From Craterostigma plantagineum (Eukaryota > Streptophyta > Magnoliopsida > Lamiales > Linderniaceae), in NCBI GenBank assembly GCA_027422505.1, contig JAPQWV010001065.1, positions 1 through 64,000 on the forward strand: a stretch of 64,000 nt of DNA, in the 5' to 3' direction. The notes under the pieces were generated by a model that saw nothing but the letters and a program-made list of their open reading frames with translations, searched no databases and was not told the origin of the DNA. Positions within the stretch are counted from its first letter, which is position 1, and every line of letters begins with the position of its first letter. A program made the translations under genes and the position numbers. Shown one piece after another: positions 48,619-61,219 of the stretch.

Positions 48619-51600
48619 AAATAAGATGCAACTTATGCTAAAATAAGGCAATTGTTAACAGTGTACAAAAAGCACACTTAAGATCATCGTACAAATCATA
48701 TCTTGTGAAAATTGTAAAAATTATCACCTTATCCAACAATTGCGGCATACATCTGGGTCGCATTTCCTATCCGCAACAAAACATGGGCATTGACGGACTT
48801 CGACACTGACTCTTAGCACACTGACAGCCCCTGAATCGATTCTTGCAACTTTTTGGACATCTGAAAAGGCCGATTGCAGGGCACCATAAGTTGTTGCCAA
48901 AAATCTTACAAGGGGTTGGTGGAAATAAGAATATCAGGATTCAGATGGAAACACTCACCCACAATATTTTTCACAACATGTACCATTAACAAGGCATGGG
49001 CATGCCTTTCCGCACACAGGTTGGCACCCGCATGGATTATATTGCCGACAAAGTTGGTCCTTTCTTTCAGAAATCCTCTTACGAAATGACTGGGATCCAG
49101 CAGATTTCCATGTATATTTTAAACGGCGTACTCTACCTCTTCTACGCAAAAATTTAGATCTTCTTCGCGCGGCACCTCCCTGGTTTCACATGAAATTAGA
49201 GCATATCATATTCCATGCAAGTACATAATATACTACGAAACACAAGATAATCATTCTAGTTTTACTGAAACATGCACCTATGCACACCAACCAGCACACA
49301 ACCACACACGCACACACACACACACATTTTTTGTTGCGTAAGGTAAATAGTTCAGATAAAAGATGGAGGAGAACTGCTCACCACATTTTCATTAACATCA
49401 AGTTTTGGTGAGTCATCAGCAAGAGCTGTCCCATCGCCAACTTGCGATTTTTTCTCACAGCATTTCATGTAGTTAAATATCTCTGAACAGGTTTTCATGT
49501 CAGACATCAAGTTTCTTGCAATCAGACAGCTGCAGTACCAAAAAGGGCCAGACCATATCAGAAGAATTGAAACAAACAATCTGAGAGATTTTCAATATGC
49601 AAGGTGTAAGAGATAAGCAGGCCTGTCGGAAACAAAAACATGCAAGAGATCATGCAGATATGAGAGTAGAGAGATACATATCGAAAGTACGTCCATCATG
49701 AATTTGGCTTTAACATTTAAAATGATGCAAAAATTTAAAAGAAAAAATTTGATTTTAACCTGTTGTGGCCAAAAATCTCTAGGCCCTTCTCATACATTGC
49801 CTTTTCAAAAGGTTTCCATGATTGATCATCAGCTATTTCAGGCTTGCTCGTATTTTCATCCACAATCACATCTTTGTTTAAATCATCACTGCTGCTAGTC
49901 ATGGGTAGATTGTTCCCGCTCTCATTTGATGCACCACTTGCTGCATCCCCCGAGTAAAAACTTGTCAGAATCTATCACTGAGGATTCTTTTTTCCTCAAG
50001 TTTTTAGAGCTTGTCGGTTTTGTTCTTGGAGAAGAGTTGGCATCTTCCGTTCCTCGACTTGAGACAGTCATCCGATCATTCAACTCGTTAAAACCGAGAC
50101 CACATTCAGCAACAGAATCAGAATCAGAGTTGTATTCGTCCTCTTCTTCTTTTTGGCCAGGAGAATGTTTTCAGCAATTCTCTTGCTACTTCTTTTGTCA
50201 CTGCCAGATGTTCCCTTCGAAGATGCATTGATATCAGTGCTATGTTTGTTCTCTGAGGAAGATGCACTTTCCCCGAGCAGGACTCGGTTTTCTTCCTGGT
50301 TGGCGTGCCTCCCTGCTTGCGCTTTTGCCTTAGCGCAGAAATGTTATCAGATGCCAGAGCTTCTTTGCCTTTCAGCATTGTCATACCGGACTTTGGTGTA
50401 CCATATTCACACTCCATGATCTGGAACGTTGTAAGTTAACTTGTAAACAGCAGTAATAAGGAGAATAGTAATCGCATGTCAAGAGGAGAAGAATAATATA
50501 TTTCAGCCTATGAGTCATGCAAATATGAGGAATGGATAGTAGTATTTTCAATGCACTTTGTACACATGAAATGTAAACATGTATCCATACCAGGAGATGG
50601 CAATTTGGGCCACATGGTTTTTTTTCACCTTCAGGACCAGACCAAGGTAACTGTTTTTTCCGCCTAAACAATGGAAGAGATTTCATTGGGGCTAAAACCT
50701 AACTTCGAATATGTTCGATCGTATCACCGAAGACGGATAACTTACAGGAAATATAAGATCCTGCGAACATCCATGTAGTCTACAATCAAAAACCTGCCAC
50801 GTGACACTGACTGATTAAAAGAGAGAAATACGAAAATAATATGTTAAGGGCTTCAACTGTTGCTTCCTAAAAGAACAAAGATTCTTATTAGTGCTCACCA
50901 GACAACGTCGACAAAATAAATTATCAAAAGAATCAAGAGCAGAGTCCAAATCTTTATCAATGTATGGATTCCCAGAGCCTTCGATAGTTTCATTGCTCAC
51001 ACAACACTTTCACTGAAATTCTTGATAAGATCCTCGTATCTTGCCTGCATATGATTTCATGGTAGTTTATCTCTATGTAGTAGCAAAACATATGGGAACG
51101 AGAGAAGAAAAGTTTTTGTGTCCAATTAGATACTTTTCTGAAGTAATAAGACGTATATGATTGCTATTAGAGATAAATTCGTTATACCTTGATCTCATCG
51201 GGTTTTCTAGATAGACACTGTGCCAAAGAATCCAGAGTCATTTCAGAAAGCCCTACTTCTTCGATAGTTTTTTCTGGGAGAAAATTACAGAAAAGGAGTT
51301 GTAGTAGCCTTCTTTCCGACCAAATTATACAAACAGTGAATAACAGCCAGAAATTACAGTCAAGTTTAGCAGAAATATGATTTCATACCTATTATCTTTA
51401 AGACAATGCAAGGCTAAAAACGCATTTGGATAAACTATAAACAGATTAAGAACATGATTCTCAAATCCAAATTTAGAAAAACACAACTAATGATATATAC
51501 CAACCGCAGTATATAATCTTCAGATTCAATAAATTCTTTCTTTTCCTCTTCATCACAAATAGCTTCTTCTTCGCTATCACTACAAATTAGAGCTTCACCA

Positions 51601-53326
51601 CCAGTTTGATCATAATATATCCGCCTCCTGCCCAACACTGACTGATCTTCGGTCATTCTCTGATTTCTGCAGCCGAAGTATGTCAGCACCATTAGACACC
51701 AAATAAAACTTAAGACCATCTCAGCATAAATCTCAACCTTTTAAATGCAAATAATTCAACAATTTTGCAAGATAGAATAAAAAGACCATCAATCTGGTTC
51801 AGAGAAAAAAAAAAGACAAACGAGTGCATTATATCTCTGATTAACCTGTCAAGGAACACCCATGTAGTATATGGTGGCAACTTTTGCACTGCAGGCAGCT
51901 TGATGGGGCGAACAGCATTCTTGACTGCAATGCTGGATCCTAACAGAATTGCAGAGGGAGCGAATCCATCTTCCTGAGAGCTACTGCTATCATTATCTCC
52001 ATTACTGGTTTTAATACCATTATGCATATCAATTGCATCTTTCTGCCTCCTTGCCAATAAATCTACACCTCCATCAGCAGAAACAGCCTTTAAATTCCTT
52101 CTTTCCGTAGCCAGCTTATAGAGATTTTTGGTTGCATCCTGCACTTTCCGGGCATTTTCCTCCATTCTTTTCTGCGGAGAACCAAAAGGAGAATAAGTTA
52201 GAATTCATTGATTTATTATCATGGCATGGATGGTGATGCTCATGTTTTTAATAAATTTATCGACACAAAGAAATATATACCTTCACATAATCAGCACGGT
52301 CTGAAGCAATTGATTCTTCAAGGAATCAATTATGCTAAAGTGTCTTGTAATGATGGACTTGATTCTTGCATCCCCGGCACCTGTCAATGTCAATGTAAGG
52401 GGAAGGGAGAGAAATCAAAATATATTCCATACATAAGCATATAGAATATACATTCCAGAGTTAGCAAGCGTATTGGGAGAAGACAACCTAAAGATATATC
52501 GTTATTAATGCAAAGGCAAAGGATTATGTCACAATGACAATTAATTCACACATTTGGGACATAAAGAAGCCCAAAGGAGACGTATAAGAGGGATTGATAA
52601 AGTAACTTTAAGAAATCAGAATGGAAAAATATCGATCCACTTATACAATAGCATATGATGAAATGTTAAAAGAGTAACACGGTGAAGTCTATTATTCCAT
52701 AATAGAGTATATTTCCACCATATCTCATTAGCCAATGTGTAATACAGCAAAGTAAAACGCAGCTGGCAGCTAGAAAACATACCAACCCAGAAAACAGAAT
52801 ACACAATTATTAACATGATACAGCACATGTGACCGTGTGCCTCCATAAGCTACAGAAATATGTGGATGATCATTTCTTACAACCCAAAAAATACAGTTAT
52901 ATGAAACGAATTCACCCTTCCAGATACACAAAAGAAGATCAACACGCACCAAACAAGTCCAGGTAAAAATCAACCAAAACCCAACCGCACCAAAAACAAC
53001 CATCACGAAAAACACAATTCCCACACAATCCAACACAACACGAAAACAAGACAACGCTCCGACGAACGAAACAACACAATGTACCTCCCAATTCAATCTA
53101 CACATCACCAATCGTTCTCCAACCCCGCAAAAACCCAAAATGGAATTAACAAAACGACACTCAAAACCAAACCGAACACCGCAACAGACACTCAGAACAC
53201 AGTCACAACCAACAATGCAGCCTTAAAACCAATCTGAAATCTTATTAAATACCGTCGGATCAAATCCCGAACCCGACGCAGAGGGCTCCGACGTCGACAT
53301 TGCTGTAATCGTAACTTCGATGCCAT
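47579..53326 (-). CDS. CLF: Histone H3K27 methyltransferase CURLY LEAF (E(z) homologue)
   Basis: Catalytic subunit of Polycomb complex PRC2. Many exons. Start MASK (53326) or [10 protein letters not shown] (53300). Then SLKNQ plus [85 protein letters not shown] (diagnostic for CLF over SWN/MEA); [65 protein letters not shown] domain [16 protein letters not shown] to [13 protein letters not shown] and [21 protein letters not shown] domain [77 protein letters not shown]. Frame breaks at about 52312, 50230 and 47700, the last inside the SET motif FYDYRYE. Ends at TAA 47579-47581. Confidence 0.95.
48589..48615. repeat. (AT)n in a CLF intron
   Basis: Simple AT run of about 27 bp; a short (CA)n also lies at 49305-49326 in another CLF intron. 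Confidence 0.85.
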
Positions 53327-54124
53327 GCTGCGCTCGATCCCTCAATCACGAGCCGATTCATGCAAGAATTCCCGGACCTTAGGGCTTGGCGGGTTCGTGA
53401 TTTTAAAAATTGAGGAGGAAAAAACCCTAAAATGTTGATTGTTTTGGGGAAGGTGGGGCGATATGGTCTAGGTGGTAGTGAGGGCCTCTCTCTCTATATA
53501 TGTGTGTGTCTGTGTGTAAAATCGTTAATATGGTACGTGTCATGAAAATGCGTGTGTGCGTGTTTTTTTTATTTAATATTTTTTTTTGCTTTTGTTAGGT
53601 ACGATACGAGTGGTTTTATTTCCTGACACGGAATCGGATAAAATATATATTTTATACTATTTTTGCATTGGGATTTGTGTTTGTGGGCCTACATTTTCTC
53701 TCCATCTGCCTGCATTGCAGTGAAAAGTGGTGCTCGGAATATTTTCTGTACTTCTTTGGATGTGAAGATTTGCGAAAGCTTCTTTTATCATTTATATTTT
53801 TAACCTAAATAGTCTTTTTGTCACCAATAATGTCACCATAACCCCTACATTTGATTGGATTAAACTTTGCTTAACTCAAAATGAGACCGAACATTTTTAT
53901 CGGAAATAAGACGTCCACGACTTTCGGCGGGACACTGACCAATGTGCAATATGTAATGTCTCAAGTACATATATATCGTAATAGTCAAGGAATTCAATTG
54001 GAATAAACTGGTTGTTGGAGAACGGAGTATTTCTGTCACATGACCTAATATCTTGTAGATACCTCAAGTTATTTGTAAAAAAAGAATAGATTAATAAGAT
54101 TTTACGATTTTGAATGGACAATTA
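53327..54124. promoter_or_regulatory. CLF upstream region
   Basis: Directly upstream of the CLF start. Contains short TC and TG/TA runs (53486-53520) that may belong to the 5' UTR or promoter. No named motif. Confidence 0.4.
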
Positions 54125-54350
54125 CTCCCTCTATTCCTTAATACATGTCGTTTTAGAATCTATTTTTATTTTTAATACATGTCGTTTTATAGTTTTCACG
54201 ATAAACAATATTAATTATTTCCACACTCCTTGTGTTTAATAGAAATTGTTAAATTAAATTAGATAACATAATTAATTAAGGTATAATGGAGATTTCACTT
54301 TATTTCTTTAATAATATCCTTAAACGACATGTATTAAGGAAACAAAGGAG
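54125..54350. mobile_element. Stowaway MITE (diverged)
   Basis: Starts CTCCCTCTATTCCTTAATAC and ends GTATTAAGGAAACAAAGGAG, TA on both sides. The internal word ATGTCGTTTTA is also inverted. About 800 bp upstream of CLF. Confidence 0.85.
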
Positions 54351-54397
54351 TATTATATAAATCGAAAGATAATTCGGTCAGCTCACTAACTCGCGAC

Positions 54398-54980
54398 CAG
54401 GGACGGATCTACAGCGCTGGGCTTGTTAAAAAAAATAGTTTGGGCTGCTGTGTTTTTATTGTAAAAAAATGGTGGTTTGGGCCTTTATATTCCTATTAGT
54501 TAATCTTTTCGTGTTGGGCCTTATTTGGAGATTTTGGGCCATCTTTCAATTTTTTAATTCATTTTTTTATTTTTTTCTGAAAATTTATTTTATTAGGTAT
54601 TTCTTTTGAACGTGTTTAATTACTTTTAGTTCTGTTTTGTAAAGTTTTTATTTATAAATTAAAATATCAAAATTACATTTCAAATAAAAATGTCATTCCG
54701 CAATAGAAAATAAATAAAGTTAGAATCGGGATTCTTTTTAGAATATTAATCGAAATATCAACCATTTAGATAAAAGGATGTAGTATAAAAAAATGTATAT
54801 CATACAGGTGAGACTCTCAAATACTAAAAAAATGTCATTCCCCAAACATAATGTTTATCATATAGGCGAGACTCTCAATACTAAAAAAATGTCCTAAAAA
54901 TATGACTCTAGATGAATGGGTCAAAATCCGGCCCTGTCGAGCCCCCCCCCCCCAAGCGTACAATCCTAGATCCGTCACTG
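54398..54980. mobile_element. hAT MITE with 8-bp target duplication
   Basis: Starts CAGGGACGGATCTA and ends TAGATCCGTCACTG (inverted, one mismatch). The flanking octamer CTCGCGAC is exact at 54390-54397 and 54981-54988, the duplication length of hAT elements. A run of 14-15 C lies near 54942. No coding capacity. Confidence 0.9.
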
Positions 54981-54988
54981 CTCGCGAC

Positions 54989-55736
54989 TAACCAATTCGA
55001 GCTCAAGCTGATGAGTTTCATCGCAAATGTTCATAATTCGGTTAGTTTATTTAATTATTTATCATCGAGTTCGAGCCTGAATTTAATTTAGACGAGACAA
55101 GCAGCTTGTGTTTACACCCTTAATGGGACGTGGCCCAATTTCAAATTAGTCCTAAGTGACAATTTAACGGCCCAATTAAAATTCTGGGCTTCCCTTCCTT
55201 AATGGGAAGCTTAATCAAAGATGTACTGTGTATATAATAGTGACAGGCTTATTTTGGGAAAACGTTTTAAATGACGGGTTTCCTAATTAAACTGGAAAGT
55301 CCACGTGTTGGAGATTAATTCAATGTGTAATGACGGAAATTTCACTATGGATATCAACTTAATAGAAATTATTAGTAGAACGTCCTAATGAGTCTAGAAC
55401 AATATGATTCTGTCAAATTAATTCAAGGACATTGGGGACTTAATGGTGGATAAGTTCGTTTGATCCCATGTGTCATAATTAAACTCTTTTTCGTCTTATT
55501 TGGAATTGCATGGCTTTTCCCTTTTTTACCTTAACTTCGCTGACCAAGAAGGATTTAATTCGACTAGCTGTTTGGTTATGTGCCTAGAATAGATATAACC
55601 TAATTCCTTTTGTGGGTAGAAAAGAAAAACCCAGACATCATTACATTTCTTGAATAAACCATAAAAAATTCTTACAATTTCACCATCAACCCCAATAGTG
55701 TACAAGGTTATTTGCAAACGATTGCTTTTCTTCCCA
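54989..55736. other. Intergenic, no gene seen
   Basis: 3' side of the LRR-extensin-like gene; AT-rich, nothing recognised. Confidence 0.5.
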
Positions 55737-57747
55737 TCAATGCAATTTCTTACGGTGGTGATTCACATGCAGCGCACCGTAAGACCGCCGCACTGCCGCG
55801 TCGGTCTTCCTCCCTCCCTTCGAAGCGGACTTCCCATAACTCTTACAAGGCACGTAGGTCAACGCCCTCGGATCGGGACAAACCCTCGGCTTCGAAAAGA
55901 AATCCCGACACTCACCGGGACTCCTCTGCGAAGGAAGATCCAACACGCAGTTCATCCCCAAGTCGAGCTTCTTCTCAGCGATGAGCCTCCGACAAGCGGG
56001 GCCTACCTCCGTGAAGTAATTGTACCTCAAGGTCAATTTCTCGAGGTCCTCGAGCATGCAGAGAGAATCGGGAACCGCTCCATAGAACATGTTGTAGGAC
56101 ATGTTCAGGAGCTGAATGTCTCCAAGGCATCCGAAGGAATGAGGGATCGGTCCGGTCAGGAGGTTATCGCTGACGTCGAAAACCGTGGCCGATTCCAGAA
56201 GCCCGATTTCGTAAGGGAGGCATCCCGATAAGTGATTGTGCAGGAAGATAATCTCGAGGAGGGTCTTGCCCGCTCGGCCTATGCTCCTCGGTATCGGCCC
56301 AGTGAGCTCGTTATTTCGCGAGCGTGACGTACCAGGCGGGAGTCTGCCCGATGTTCTCGGGTATGCTCCCGACGAACTTGTTGTTGTTGAGGAAGAGGAC
56401 GACGAGGTCGAGTGTGAACACCTCGGGTGGGATCGGTCCGACGAGCCTGTTCGTGTTATAAAAATGGGTTTTTTGTTTGTTGAATAAATCAAAGCTCTCA
56501 GACGTAATGCTTAATATGATCCTATGTGGTTGTCTCCTCATATCACCAATCCATTTTAGGAAGACCCATCGATTTGTAATAATGTATACTATTTAGTTAA
56601 GGCTCGAGGCTCAATATAAACCCGTCTGTATTTTAAACAAATATCAATATAATTGAAAAAATCATCAGCAATCTTTTGTTGTATATTCCTAATTTAGTAT
56701 GTAATTTTATATTTTACCCTTTTTATAATGAATTATTGCATTCCTAATAAGTCATATTTCTATACTTACAAGTAAGAAAAATTATCGATTCAATACTTTT
56801 AATAATATTAATATGATAGTTTATATATGCGCACGCATTTAAGGGGGCAAAAAATGTACTTACCTGTTGAACCTGAGGTCCAGGAAGGTGAGGTTTTTTG
56901 CGGCCAGGACGGACCTCGGGAACGGCCCTTCTTGCTTGTTGTTGCTCAGGTCGAGCTCGAACAGGGGCGAGACGGTGTCGATCCCGGGCGGGACGGTGCC
57001 CGTGAAGTTGTTGGAGTTCGCGTGGAACGCGATGATGTCGGTTAGGTCTTCCAAGAAGTTGTTGAGGCTCAGTCGATCGCCATCGAGTCGGAAGCCGTTG
57101 AAGTCGACGAGGGAGACGAGGAGCTTGTTGGTTGAGATCGTCGTATCGCACACGAACCCTTTGTAGGCCGACTTGTCGTAGCATATTCGCCCCCTCCACG
57201 TTTTGGTCACGCCGAAGGGGTCACTGGTGATGGTTCTTTTGAACCGTTGGATGACCTGCGTGGCTCGTAGGAGCTCCGGCGAGAGGTTGGATGGCGGTGG
57301 AGGCGATGGATGCTTCTCCGGTGGTGGTGGTGGTGGATGCTTCTTTGGTGGTGGTGGAGGTGGCTTCTTTGTTGGTGGTGGTGGTGGTGGTGGGCACTGT
57401 GGCTCGGGAGGAGGAGGAGGAGGACAGAGTTGGGGGGTGGGACTGGTGCCGCCTTTTCCTCCTCCTCCGCCGCCTATAATGATTTCTAGGGCATTTCTTT
57501 TGTTTATGTTGTCCGTAGAAGTTGCATTATGGGCTTGGAACAAGGCGAAGATTACGGTAAGAAATGTGTACAATGTTGAGGCACTTTTGCTACTATTGTT
57601 GTTAGTCTTCTCTTCATCTTTGCTTGGTTTTAGATGATGAGCTACTCCCTTAGCCAAATATATAAAGTAGAAATAAAAAAATTGGCCTTGGTGGACCACA
57701 AGGCGGTTAAGCCGATTCGTATAGACTTGTATGGCGTATTCGATCAT
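55737..57747 (-). CDS. Proline-rich LRR-extensin-like cell-wall protein
   Basis: Secreted cell-wall LRR protein resembling At4g06744/LRX types. Exon 1 runs to 56864; exon 2 starts at 56446. Order: hydrophobic segment TLYTFLTVIFALFQAHNA (likely signal peptide; start ATG uncertain, candidates at 57747 and 57834), Gly-rich stretch, Pro-rich blocks such as KKPPPPPPKKHPPPPPPEKH, N-terminal LRR cap TWRGRICYDKSAYKGFVCDT, then LRRs LEDLTDIIAFHANSNNFTGT, FELDLSNNKQEGPFPRSVLA, LVVLFLNNNKFVGSIPENIG, LLEIIFLHNHLSGCLPYEIG, FDVSDNLLTGPIPHSFGCLG. Closes with a Cys cap PGECRDFFSKPRVCPDPRAL. One frame break near 56315: an extra A within the run at the LA-NNELTGP junction. Unlike classical LRX, the Pro-rich part precedes the LRRs. 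Confidence 0.87.
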
Positions 57748-57834
57748 TAGGGTGTGTGTATATATATAATCCCATTGAAATATTGGACATATTCTATGTG
57801 AAAAAGAAAGCATTATAATAAAGTTCACGTGCAA

Positions 57835-59087
57835 TTATTGCATGAATAGGCCCTCGACCGTCGTATGTTTTGTGTAATAAAAAGATAAGCGCCCATTGAC
57901 TTTAAAAACCTCAGCTAAGTCGTCGTTTGAGATGACCACCATGTGCCATCATTTTACATGCAACTTTATATTCAGGTAACGGATAAAAAAACTTCATGTA
58001 CTATACGGCAATGCAATGTCGGCAAGAAAATATGTTAATTAACTATAATACTAATTAGTTATAATAAAATTGTAATGGTTATTAGACATAGCCTTGGCAT
58101 ATATATAGTGGACGAACGGAGAGAAGTAAAAAGACATACCTAGTAGAAAAGCAAAAGAATGACAAAAAGTAAATATAAGAAAGAGAGAGAGAAATAGAGG
58201 ATTTGTCGGATATTTTTTCTCCGATTATAAAGAGGGATAGTTAGTGTTGTATCCTTTATAGATTAAAAGGTTGTAACCCCTATTTTAATTCAGTCATAAT
58301 ATTTCTACCTCGTCCGTGATTTCTAACCCTGACTCAAAAAGGAGTTTTTCACGTACATTTGGTGTTACTCAGTCCTCACAGTCATTTCCAAAATAGTTAC
58401 TATGTCCATTTTGAAACACACATCATCAATATCTTTTTGGAACATAAATGAAATAGTTAGGTTAAGCAAAATATATCATCTTGTTGCAGCATATTATAAG
58501 AACGATGTAGAGTTCAAGTTCAAAGTAATCAAGATATCAATCTATATTTTAAAATTAGTATATTTCTTTGAGAGACGTTCAGTCTTGTCTTGGTAGGAAG
58601 ATGCAGTTAGAGAAAATCCAAACTTCCTTTAAACTAAAATTGATGTCTCGTTTATGGGGCCTTACCACCATACAATAATGATGCAAGTAGCATTTTTGGA
58701 TTCACTCACATGTAGAGAAAAAGTGATTGAGAAGTTCACTTAAATGCCAAAAGTGCGAAATAAATAAATAAATAGAAAAGAGGAGAGATTGATTGAAAAG
58801 TTCACGTGATGACTCGCTTAGTGGATGGACAGAGACATATAATTTTTCCTAATAGTTGTTTTGTGTAAGAATACTTCCCCAATCAATTAATTTCATTCAA
58901 ATCTAACACTCGATTGGGTTTAGTCTAATTCGAAGTTAAATATTACGATCATCATCTATGATTTGACCATCGGCTTTCAGCTGTACTAATACTCATGACA
59001 TCAAGTGCCCCTTGTTCAGTTTAACACTCCTACTAAGTTCCGTTTAAATGAAATGGAAATTATAGTTTAAATTATATTATATATATC
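57835..59087. other. Intergenic, no gene seen
   Basis: Upstream of the LRR-extensin-like gene; promoter likely in the first few hundred bases. Nothing else recognised. Confidence 0.5.
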
Positions 59088-60058
59088 TGATACGGACCAA
59101 AATAGATGGGCCATAAATAAAATATAAGAAAAGGCCGCATTGGAAAATATTTACACTTAGTAAATAATGATAAATAATAGAGATAGGGACCTCCGAAATA
59201 CTTTAGGGACCTCCACATACTTTAGGGAGCTAACAACGGAAATAAGGGTTTTAGGGACCTCGAAGAGATTTTAGGGAACCAACATAATAGGAACTGCAAG
59301 GACCTCCGACACAGCTGGTAGTGCCTCGGGAGAAACGAAGCTTCTTCGATACGCTAAGAGCTCATGGAGAGGAACGAAAGCTTCTTCAATACGCTACAGT
59401 GACCTCTGACAGACGGCCTGCCATTCTGTAGCATCACAGTGTCCTGGAGGTCATATCAGCAGGATCTGGGCAATATCCAGGAGCCAGGGACGTACTTCGG
59501 GCAATATCCAAGAGCCTCCTATATAAGGGACTTCACCATTTTCACGAGACAATTATCATTCCAACACCTCTCAACACCTAGAAAATATTCTCTCACTACA
59601 AGGAACGTCCCTATGTATTTTATCATGTATTATTGAGAGAAAATAGTGAGGAATATGTAGTCTGAGTGTGTAAATATCCTCAAAGATAGTGGAAAAGGTT
59701 TCAGAGCGCCCGTGGACGTAGGATCTGCAAAGATCCGAACCATGTAATCCTTGTGTTATTTCGTTTACGTCCTCAGCACGTCCCCAACATCCCAAACACG
59801 GTCAAACATGTCCTCCACGTTCCAAACACGTCCGAACAGGTCCCCGACGTCCAAATATGCCCCAACAGGTCCTCATCACGTCCCATCACGTCCCAAATAC
59901 GTCCCAACAGGTCCCAACCCCCCAAACAGATCCCCCAATGTCCTAAATACATTCCAAACAAGTCTCTTTCAATTTTCTACCATAAGCACCTTACGCACGT
60001 CCCCAAACTTTGTAATATCGCTTCTCCGGGCTATATAAATTTCCCCCCACACATATAA
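59088..60058 (+). mobile_element. LTR-like sequence with TATA box
   Basis: Begins TGATACGGACCAAAATAGAT. A TATA box (CCTATATAAGGGA) lies at about 59517-59530, followed by a transcription-start-like region. No primer-binding site, gag or pol follows, so it may be a solo LTR or a fragment. The right boundary is not defined. Confidence 0.4.
59765..59965. repeat. Degenerate ACGTCCCAAACACGTCC short tandem repeats
   Basis: More than ten degenerate units of 14-18 bp built on CGTCCCAACAGGTCC, CGTTCCAAACACGTCC and similar. The array lies within or at the end of the LTR-like sequence. Confidence 0.75.
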
Positions 60059-60169
60059 TTTTGTTGATTGGGATAGCCCCACATCAATATCTATAAAGCG
60101 GCTAAAAAGGGAAATATTGCTTTATGAATTTGATGTGGACCGCGTAAAATGACTTCTTGAAACGGCGGT

Positions 60170-60975
60170 TGATGTGGCTACTCTTATCCTCGTAGTTCCT
60201 CATGCGCGAGTTCTTCGGTATCCATCAATAGTCTCCGTCGAGCCTAACACTCAAAACTCAAGAAACACGTCAGAGGCCGAGATTGGTGCCGGCGGCGTAG
60301 CCCCTCTGATGCTTAAGTCAGAAAACGGGTGAAAGTAGGTGTTTTAGCTCGTAAATCAGTTTTGGTTCTTTCGAAAACGTACCTGAGAAATGAACTAACT
60401 GTTACTATTTATACTAACATCAACCAGTCTTTCCTTGACCTAGTCTTTCACTCTGGCCCCTTTTTTTGCGAACCTCACACTGGGGACGTGATCTTTCCCA
60501 CGATCCCGCGTTCTCCTCCTCTCCGCTCTCTTGTTGATCTTTTCTCGCCGTAACGGAGCCACCTCGCTCGGGCCCTTGCCTCTCCTGAGGAGTTTGGGCG
60601 CTGCTCGCTTCTCTTCCTGGTTCCTCCGCTCTCAAGCGGCTTCCACTCTCAAGCAGTTTGTCTTCGGGTAGTTCTCGGCTGATCGGGCTACTCGAATGGC
60701 ACCTTGGGCTATCTGACCTCGGTCCGTCTTCCTCCTCCCCTTGGCAGGACCTCCTCAGGCATCCGCTTCTCCCCATCTCTCCTCCTTAGCCGCTCGGGCT
60801 ACCCGACTGATCCTCCTTTTTATGGGCCCGAGCAGCTCATCCCGACAATAAGCCTTGGAGCCGCCCCCGTGCGCTTTCATTCTTCCTCTCGCACCCTTAA
60901 GTTCGCGGGTCATTTTATAGTTAACGTTATATTACCGTTAGCCAGAAATCCCGAGGGTAACTATAGTCCCCCCTA
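60170..60975 (-). mobile_element. Ty3-gypsy LTR (probable 3' LTR), minus orientation
   Basis: On the minus strand it carries CTGACTTAAGCATCAGAGG (60300-60320), a word typical of the U5 part of Tat/Retand-type plant LTRs, followed by GGCGGTACC-like GC-rich DNA. The inner edge near 60965-60985 shows a polypurine tract on minus (TAGGGGGGAC). It fits as the 3' LTR of the pol fragment at the window's right end. Both boundaries are approximate. Confidence 0.55.
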
Positions 60976-61219
60976 AAATAGTCCAAAAAGAGTGCACATG
61001 AGTATTTGGACATTAGCTATCGGTAAAATAATTAGTTTGGAGGTTTCCCTATAATTCTTTTTCATCAGACCCCTTCGGACATTTCCCCCCTCTTTCCTTC
61101 CTAGTTCCTCGGGCTGCTCCTTTCCTTCACTTGACGCGGCGATCTCTTACGCTGCCACGTCTTAATCTTCCTTGTGCGGGAAAAATACCGCCTCATCTGA
61201 TCACATCAAATCGATCTTG

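Noticed and set aside
57203..57637. Gly-rich plus-strand frame resembling a glycine-rich cell-wall protein
   Set aside because: It is the mirror of the poly-Pro codons of the LRR-extensin-like gene.
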